From an uncultured Veillonella sp. (GTDB taxonomy: Bacteria; Bacillota; Negativicutes; Veillonellales; Veillonellaceae): DNA of 10,199 nucleotides. The notes beneath the pieces are model-generated. The model was not told the origin of the DNA. It was given only the letters and a program-made list of their open reading frames with translations, and did not search any database. A program made the position numbers and the translations under genes. The stretch covers positions 1 to 10,199 of the forward strand of contig CAUHTB010000011.1 in the NCBI GenBank assembly GCA_959608595.1, read 5' to 3'. Shown one piece after another: positions 5,707 through 10,199 of the stretch (positions are counted from its first letter, which is position 1; each line of letters begins with the position of its first letter).

Positions 5707-5727
5707 ACGTTTTTTTGTAAAAAAAAA

Positions 5728-5803
5728 TGGCGACCCCGATCAGATTTGAACTGACGATCTTCGCCGTGACAGGGCGACATGTTAACCGCTACACCACGGG
5801 GCC
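5728..5803 (-). tRNA. tRNA-Asp, anticodon GTC, CCA encoded
   Basis: A 76-nt cloverleaf. Acceptor GGCCCCG pairs with CGGGGTC (one GU), with discriminator G, as expected for aspartate, plus CCA. The anticodon loop CTGTCAC gives anticodon GTC. It is the first gene of the operon. The 21-bp spacer to tRNA-Phe is mostly runs of A and T. Confidence 0.96.
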
Positions 5804-5832
5804 GCGTATCAACTCTCGTTGACTACTCGTAT

Positions 5833-5862
5833 ATATTAACATGAGGTAACCTACTATTGCAA
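5833..5862 (-). promoter_or_regulatory. Promoter of the tRNA operon
   Basis: On the minus strand this reads TTGCAA (5857-5862), an 18-bp spacer and TAATAT (5833-5838). The start would fall about 20 bases upstream of tRNA-Asp. Confidence 0.6.
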
Positions 5863-6177
5863 GTACTTTTTTCTAATTTTTTGATGAATTTTTCTAAAAT
5901 ATGTGAAATTTAGAACTATCTACTAAAAATCGCAAATATTAGCCATTTATTTTCAGTATGCTTGAATATACTTCAAATTATGCCTATAATCATAGAAATT
6001 AAAATCACCATCACCTATAAAACGGATGCTTTTCTGATTTGTGACTTTGTCACGAACCAGCTTAAGGATAATAATAAAATTGGCACCTAAAATTCTACAA
6101 GGGAACTTTAGGTGCCAATTCAAATATAACTATACTAAATTAATTATTATATAGTATTTCTACAGATATGATACTAA
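5863..6177. other. Spacer between the tRNA promoter and the barrel gene
   Basis: No convincing gene is present. The left third is very AT-rich. From 5953 to 6129 the minus strand is open for 58 codons without an ATG (only TTG-type starts) and runs through the terminator. Its later half reads like real protein (KSIRFIGDGDFNFYDYRH) and may be a relic or an interspersed repeat. The plus strand has a 36-codon ATG frame (5980-6090) with no ribosome site, also ending in the terminator. A small hairpin, GTGAC-TTT-GTCAC (6041-6053), has no T-run. Confidence 0.5.
6078..6120 (-). terminator. Terminator downstream of the inverse-autotransporter barrel gene
   Basis: A perfect 14-bp stem (6078-6091 with 6107-6120) with a 15-base loop is followed on the minus strand by TTTTATTATTAT. 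It lies about 60 bases after the barrel gene's stop. Confidence 0.82.
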
Positions 6178-7392
6178 TTATAAATGATCCCAAGGACCGT
6201 CACGCAAGTCTTGTTCCCAGTAATACTCAACCTTCATATCACTGCGTTTAACCTTATCAAACATCTTAGAACGTGCCGAAGTCATCACATTTTCACTATG
6301 TTTACCACCAAAGTACGCATATCTAGACTTACCTAAAGTATACATAACAGATACATAAGGTTCTACAGAACTAATGTTACTTTTACCAATTCCTAAGTCT
6401 ACAGAGATATGAGGCGTCACATTCATTTTAGCGCCTACCTTTAGCCCATGTATGGATTGCCACTTATGTTGGTCAATATAGAACATCTCTGTTGGATGTT
6501 CTCCTGGTGCTTTTGTTTTCCAATGATATCCTTCCACATAACTAGATAGCCAACGAGCATTCTTATAATCACGTGTATACCGTATATCAAAGCCATCCAA
6601 TACATGTTCATAAGAATATCGGGGTGTTCTACGAATACCATCAGGTGGTGTACTAAAGCTATCATGGAAAATTATTGCCCGTGGTACTTGACGCAAAGGT
6701 GTGTTAATGTCATAAGGTCCCACCTTTTTTTCTGATAGTCCATGGTATACATTGACACTAATCTTATTTAGACCAGCTACATATTCTAATCCTGCACTAA
6801 TACGAGAAAATTTATTCTTAAAAGCATAGTCATAGAATACATTGGCACCGACGTAGGCATGCTCATGTGTACTAAGACGACGATAGCCAATACCAGCAGT
6901 ACCGACAACACCAAGAGTATCATGTTCTACTACTTCACCTTTATCAATATAACTTCCTTGACCATCAATTCTTCCAAGATCTGCGTCCGACCCATTCCAA
7001 TATGTAGTAGTGGAAACTTTTTCGCCACCATTACCATCTAAGCGACCTTGTACAAACACCATAGATTTGACATTTTTGCCATATTTTTTTATAGGTTGCA
7101 ATGTTTCTATAAAATACTTTGCGTTCATTTTCTGCTTAGAGTTATGATTCCGGTAATGAAATCGTGAATCATAGCTTAGATTATTATCGGTCATTTGTTT
7201 ATTAGGCATTGCATAATCATGATAAGAATCTTCCTGAGTCCCTTTGAAACCAATACCTATATCCGTACGATCCATCCAGCTTGATTGAACATTTTCCCCA
7301 TTATCCTTATCTGCTGCTAATGCGCATGTAGCAAAGCTACACGTCAATGCCGTGCATACTAAAGATTTGATAATAACCCTTTTACTAACCAT
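6178..7392 (-). CDS. Outer-membrane inverse-autotransporter (intimin/invasin-type) beta barrel without passenger
   Basis: This 404-aa exported protein has a signal peptide at residues 1-27, cleaved near ALA-AD. Residues about 40-362 match the inverse-autotransporter beta domain of intimin and invasin. The key marks are FIETLQP (94-100), MVFVQGRLDG (111-120), GIGYRRL (167-173), VGANVFYDYAFKNKFSRISAGLEY (181-204) and ISVNVYHGLSEKK (211-223). The last barrel-like strand is YVSVMYTLGKSRYAYFG (346-362). A normal family member then continues into a linker and Ig-like repeats that reach the cell surface. Here only about 42 residues remain, ending in DGPWDHL. No LysM domain precedes the barrel. It may be a stand-alone porin-like barrel or a shortened adhesin; no decayed passenger is visible downstream. 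The ribosome site GAGGGG lies 6 bases before the ATG, and a clear promoter lies at 7437-7465. Confidence 0.85.
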   Translation of the reverse strand: MVSKRVIIKSLVCTALTCSFATCALAADKDNGENVQSSWMDRTDIGIGFKGTQEDSYHDYAMPNKQMTDNNLSYDSRFHYRNHNSKQKMNAKYFIETLQPIKKYGKNVKSMVFVQGRLDGNGGEKVSTTTYWNGSDADLGRIDGQGSYIDKGEVVEHDTLGVVGTAGIGYRRLSTHEHAYVGANVFYDYAFKNKFSRISAGLEYVAGLNKISVNVYHGLSEKKVGPYDINTPLRQVPRAIIFHDSFSTPPDGIRRTPRYSYEHVLDGFDIRYTRDYKNARWLSSYVEGYHWKTKAPGEHPTEMFYIDQHKWQSIHGLKVGAKMNVTPHISVDLGIGKSNISSVEPYVSVMYTLGKSRYAYFGGKHSENVMTSARSKMFDKVKRSDMKVEYYWEQDLRDGPWDHL

Positions 7393-7436
7393 AATCTACC
7401 CCTCTTTTATGTGAAAATTTCATGAAAGATACTTTT

Positions 7437-7465
7437 ATTATATATCCTTTAGTCAACTAAAGCAA
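7437..7465 (-). promoter_or_regulatory. Promoter of the barrel gene with a palindromic spacer
   Basis: On the minus strand this reads TTGCTT (7460-7465), a 17-bp spacer and TATAAT (7437-7442, a perfect -10). The region 7447-7462 is an inverted repeat, CTTTAGT-CA-ACTAAAG, filling most of the spacer and touching the -35 box. This is a typical place for a repressor or activator site. Confidence 0.72.
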
Positions 7466-7578
7466 TAATATATCTTATCCACTTTACAGCATATATATTC
7501 TTTATAGTTTATTAGTGCATATATTTGAAAGTTCTATTATTTTAAGTATCACTAATTAATAATTATAGTGAAGGGCCT

Positions 7579-7607
7579 TTGACTATGATAAAATAAATAT
7601 ATATTAT
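7579..7607 (+). promoter_or_regulatory. Promoter of the DUF2939-like gene
   Basis: TTGACT (7579-7584), a 17-bp spacer and TATTAT (7602-7607). The leader to the ATG is about 36 bases and carries a GGAG ribosome site (7640-7643). The rest of 7393-7650 between the divergent genes is AT-rich, with nothing else recognised. Confidence 0.65.
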
Positions 7608-7650
7608 ATAAATAATAAGAATGTAATATAAAATACTTTGGAGCAATACA

Positions 7651-8268
7651 ATGAAATCAAAATCACTTATAACCATCTTAATTATTGCTATTGTTGGTGC
7701 CTTAGCAGCAGCGTGGTATTTCATGTGGTACATTCCCCACACACCAGCTTATACGCTAAAAATTATCCATCAAGCCGTACAAGATAAAGATGCCGATGAA
7801 GCCTTACGTCATATAGATACGAAATCTATTGTAAAAAATATATTAGAACGGGAAGGCAATAAATATATAGATACATCCAATCCATTTGGCAAAGCTACTA
7901 TTGCAGCAGCTAAAACATTTGGTCCATCTTTAATTGAAGATGTGATGCGAAAATATATTGAAGATCCAGATAGCTTTAAATCTCAGCCAACTACAACAGA
8001 CACTAATAATACGGCTCAAAGTGATGACAACATGTCCATGGTCGATCGCCTTGTGGATGGCCGGCTCTTCAAAGCGCATGATGTAGAGGTTAAAAATATC
8101 AAATCTGAAGACGATAGAGATACAGCTACCGTAACAGTAACAATCCAAAACAACAAAAGAAATATGACAAAAGATATACGTGTTTTGATGCGTCACTTAG
8201 GTGATGGCACATGGGTTATTTACGATATTCCAGACATGGAAGACTTATATACAGTGACTCGTAAATAA
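7651..8268 (+). CDS. Membrane-anchored DUF2939-like protein
   Basis: This 205-aa protein has unknown role. A single N-terminal membrane segment (about residues 6-28, LITILIIAIVGALAAAWYFMWYI) after a basic MKSKS end suggests an inner-membrane anchor with the rest outside the cytoplasm. The segment after it, TPAYTLKIIHQAVQDKDADEALRHID, has the DUF2939 pattern: a short helix pair in which an Ala/Asp-rich helix precedes a conserved Asp. A Thr/Asn/Asp-rich linker (about 111-128) separates this from a second domain. The second domain ends in beta-like strands (TATVTVTIQNNKRN, GTWVIYDIPDM). A uncleaved anchor is favoured because no AxA site follows the helix. The ribosome site GGAG lies 7 bases upstream. 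The gene stands alone between its own promoter and a terminator. Confidence 0.75.
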   Translation: MKSKSLITILIIAIVGALAAAWYFMWYIPHTPAYTLKIIHQAVQDKDADEALRHIDTKSIVKNILEREGNKYIDTSNPFGKATIAAAKTFGPSLIEDVMRKYIEDPDSFKSQPTTTDTNNTAQSDDNMSMVDRLVDGRLFKAHDVEVKNIKSEDDRDTATVTVTIQNNKRNMTKDIRVLMRHLGDGTWVIYDIPDMEDLYTVTRK

Positions 8269-8297
8269 AACGTAATCATTAAAACATACAAAACCCC

Positions 8298-8338
8298 AAA
8301 AGGACAGTACATACTGAAATAGTATATACTGTCCTTTT
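8298..8338. terminator. Bidirectional terminator between the DUF2939-like gene and the men cluster
   Basis: An 18-bp stem with one mismatch (8298-8315 with 8321-8338) and a five-base loop GAAAT. The plus strand continues TTTTATCATTTT. It separates two convergent genes. Confidence 0.85.
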
Positions 8339-8361
8339 ATCATTTTATATTACCTATTCTA

Positions 8362-8739
8362 TTATCGATCAAAGTCCACAATAGCTAGTGTTACGGTTAC
8401 TTGGGAAATAAGTCGCTCTGCATCGTCTAGCATATCAAAGCGCCATACATGGGACGTTTTCCCTTTTACTAGTAATGTGCCATGAGCTGTTAAGGCCCCT
8501 TCACATCGTACAGGGCGCAAGTGGTTAGCCGTAATGGATTGACCTACGCCAAATTTATCCGGTCCAATGAGTTCGTTACTCATCATGCCGGAAATGATTT
8601 CAGCAAATGCCAAGGTGGCTCCACCGTTTAAATAGCCTTGAGGCTGTTTGTGGAATTCTCCTAAGTTCATTTTTGCAAAGCATGTAGTATCGCTCGTCAT
8701 ACGAGGTGCTTCAATTTGTAAGGATTCTATTAAATTCAT
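8362..8739 (-). CDS. menI: Hotdog-fold acyl-CoA thioesterase, probable DHNA-CoA thioesterase (MenI)
   Basis: This 125-aa protein is of the PaaI/YbgC-like hotdog family. It probably hydrolyses 1,4-dihydroxy-2-naphthoyl-CoA to free the naphthoate for menaquinone synthesis in the cytoplasm. The core motif FHKQPQGYLNGGATLAFAE matches the family pattern HxQPxGxLHGGAxxxxAE, with the catalytic Glu in LAFAE. The usual His before GG is Asn here. The strand ANHLRPV and the segment KGKTSHVWRFDMLD are also typical. The start chosen is ATG 8739, which overlaps the menC stop as ATGA (four bases). The longer reading from TTG 8760 is unlikely. A GGAG lies 11 bases upstream inside menC. Translational coupling to menC supports the men role. 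Without that context it would be just a PaaI-like thioesterase. Confidence 0.82.
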   Translation of the reverse strand: MNLIESLQIEAPRMTSDTTCFAKMNLGEFHKQPQGYLNGGATLAFAEIISGMMSNELIGPDKFGVGQSITANHLRPVRCEGALTAHGTLLVKGKTSHVWRFDMLDDAERLISQVTVTLAIVDFDR

Positions 8740-9887
8740 AGTGTTCGTTTCTCCACACAATACGCTTTTAGTCTATCATCAAAGACGGTTACACCTAGTC
8801 CATCCCCATCAGGAACGTGCATAACGCCATCCTTAAAGGTTAAATCTGGATAGATAAGATCTCGTTCAAAATATCTATTAGAATCAGATAAATCTCCTGC
8901 CATATAGGAATCACCTAGAGCCGCTAGTTGAGCGTGCATCATTTTAGAAATGCCCGACTCTACCATGCTACCCACCCAATACGGAATATGGCATTCTCTA
9001 CAAAGATTAATAGCGGCCTTCGTTGGTACGAGACCACCCATGCGGCCTACTTTTATGTTGAGTACGTCAATCAGCCCATACTCAATAGCATAGGATAAAT
9101 CGTCATAGCCCAAGATGGACTCATCTAAACAGATAGGCGTTTCAATATGCCAATCATCGTTATTAAGGCGTTCCCACTTCCACTCCTTATAGGATTGAAG
9201 CGTTGTTATAGCAAAAGGCTCTTCTATACAGGCTAGTTTCAAATCATTAAATTGACGGACCTTATCAATATCATCATAAGAATAGCTTTGATTAGCATCG
9301 GCTGCCAAGACTAAATCGGGGTAATGCTTACGTACTAAGGCCGCCCGGTTGTAGCCATCTGTAGGATTCACCTTTAACTTGATGCGCTTACAACCATTCG
9401 CCACATGAGCTTCTACGGCATCTAGCAATTGTTCCATCGGTACATCACCGATAACAACGCCGCTTTCAATGGTATCTTGTAAAGGTCGTCCCATAATATA
9501 GGAAACGGAGTTTACACCTAATCGCTCACAATGAAGATTAACCAATGCATTTTCTAAGCCTGCAATGGCCATAGGCATATGATCTCGATTTAACCAAAAC
9601 TGTAGCTGCCGTACATAGGTCATAAGCGGTTTAGGCCGCATCAAGCGGAGATTAAATATATAATCATCCACCAATTTTTGCCAACACGTATCCACCGTCT
9701 CTGCTGTATAAAAAGGCTCTGTAAAAGCCACGCATTCCCCATAGCCTACATATCCTTGTTGATCCTCGATGCGGATGACGATCGTTTCGCGTTCCTTTAC
9801 CTCACCCTTGGCGGTTTTAAAATTAAACTTCATCGGTAGTTTAAGGCGATATGTAGTTATACTTTTAAAGTTTAAAATATCATTCAT
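8736..9887 (-). CDS. menC: o-Succinylbenzoate synthase
   Basis: This 383-aa enolase-superfamily enzyme dehydrates SHCHC to o-succinylbenzoate, a middle step of menaquinone synthesis in the cytoplasm. The N-terminal capping domain (about 1-130) precedes the barrel. Catalytic marks are in order: KLKVNP with Lys170 and Lys172, the metal ligands Asp197 (LAADAN), Glu222 (CIEEPF) and Asp255 (CLDES), and Lys279 (NIKVGRMGG) as the opposite acid/base. All are present, so it should be active. The related dipeptide epimerases and N-succinylamino acid racemases share these residues, but the adjacent acyl-CoA ligase and thioesterase favour MenC. It starts seven bases after the ligase stop. Its ribosome site TGAGGCG overlaps that stop, so the three genes form one operon. 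Confidence 0.92.
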   Translation of the reverse strand: MNDILNFKSITTYRLKLPMKFNFKTAKGEVKERETIVIRIEDQQGYVGYGECVAFTEPFYTAETVDTCWQKLVDDYIFNLRLMRPKPLMTYVRQLQFWLNRDHMPMAIAGLENALVNLHCERLGVNSVSYIMGRPLQDTIESGVVIGDVPMEQLLDAVEAHVANGCKRIKLKVNPTDGYNRAALVRKHYPDLVLAADANQSYSYDDIDKVRQFNDLKLACIEEPFAITTLQSYKEWKWERLNNDDWHIETPICLDESILGYDDLSYAIEYGLIDVLNIKVGRMGGLVPTKAAINLCRECHIPYWVGSMVESGISKMMHAQLAALGDSYMAGDLSDSNRYFERDLIYPDLTFKDGVMHVPDGDGLGVTVFDDRLKAYCVEKRTL

Positions 9888-9894
9888 AAGCGCC

Positions 9895-10199
9895 TCAATC
9901 TTCTAAATGTAGTTCATTACGCACAATTTTACCTGTGCCATTACGAGGCAATGCAGGTAAAATTTTTACATATTTTGGAATTTTATACTTCGCCAAAGAT
10001 TTAGTCATAAAGGATAAAATCTCATCAGACGTCATGCTTTCACCATCGTGAAAAGCCACAAAGAGTGCTGGTACTTGGCCCCATTTAGGATCAGATACAG
10101 GTACAACAGCACATTCCTTCACTTCTGGCAATGTATAAACTAGGTCCTCTAGCTCCTTAGGATAAACATTTTCACCCCCAGAAATGATGAGATCCTTAC
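9895..10199 (-). CDS. menE: o-Succinylbenzoate-CoA ligase, C-terminal part (N-terminus beyond the window)
   Basis: The frame is open to the right edge of the window, so the visible 100 codons are the C-terminal domain of an adenylate-forming ligase that runs on outside. It starts KDLIISGGENVYPKELEDL, the family's hinge-proximal motif (GGENVYPxEVE). It ends with PRNGTGKIVRNEL, whose Lys (in GTGK) is the conserved adenylation lysine. A TTG at 10131 is internal and not the start. Members of this superfamily activate many acids. The neighbouring menC and thioesterase point to MenE, which makes o-succinylbenzoyl-CoA with ATP and CoA. Confidence 0.85.
   Translation of the reverse strand, partial: KDLIISGGENVYPKELEDLVYTLPEVKECAVVPVSDPKWGQVPALFVAFHDGESMTSDEILSFMTKSLAKYKIPKYVKILPALPRNGTGKIVRNELHLED

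Noticed and set aside
6041..6053. Small hairpin GTGAC-TTT-GTCAC as a terminator
   Set aside because: The stem is short, no T-run follows, and no gene ends at it.
7930..8196. Open minus-strand frame of 88 codons
   Set aside because: It is antisense to the DUF2939-like gene and has no ribosome site or family likeness.

Overview
The window looks like chromosomal DNA of a low-GC diderm Firmicute of the Negativicutes, most likely Veillonella or a close relative. The evidence is AT-rich intergenic DNA, sharp Gram-positive-style Shine-Dalgarno sites and -35/-10 boxes, tRNAs with encoded CCA ends, and, alongside these, an outer-membrane inverse-autotransporter beta barrel. The genus is inferred from this combination; no species-level marker is present.

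Layout, left to right. (1) The 3' part of a nitrilase-superfamily amidase (+), ending at a long nested hairpin terminator. (2) A minus-strand toxin-antitoxin operon: RelB-like antitoxin, overlapping RelE/ParE toxin, and a third, unrecognised 70-residue protein. Its promoter overlaps a perfect 17-bp inverted repeat. (3) A 528-bp stretch with no protein gene that holds what appears to be an unannotated small RNA gene on the minus strand, with a near-consensus promoter, two hairpins and an intrinsic terminator. It is divergent from (4), an organophosphate:phosphate antiporter closely resembling PgtP/GlpT (+). (5) Two minus-strand genes of unknown role, a DUF4178-like protein and a secreted 482-residue protein, each followed by an identical 37-bp terminator. 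(6) A tRNA operon (Asp-Phe-Leu, minus strand) with promoter and terminator. (7) A 374-bp spacer holding the tRNA promoter, a possible coding relic and a terminator. (8) A secreted inverse-autotransporter barrel with no passenger domain (minus), whose promoter spacer is a palindrome. (9) A membrane-anchored DUF2939-like protein (+). (10) A menaquinone-pathway cluster on the minus strand: acyl-CoA ligase (MenE, partial), MenC and a hotdog thioesterase, tightly packed and read as one operon.

The men genes act together: MenC makes o-succinylbenzoate, MenE activates it to the CoA ester, and the hotdog protein plausibly releases 1,4-dihydroxy-2-naphthoate later in the pathway. The TA module is a self-contained autoregulated unit. 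The most notable unexplained element is the putative ~130-nt RNA at about 1569-1700, which carries four GAGAG motifs predicted to be mainly unpaired. No CRISPR array, insertion sequence, rRNA or prophage gene was seen.
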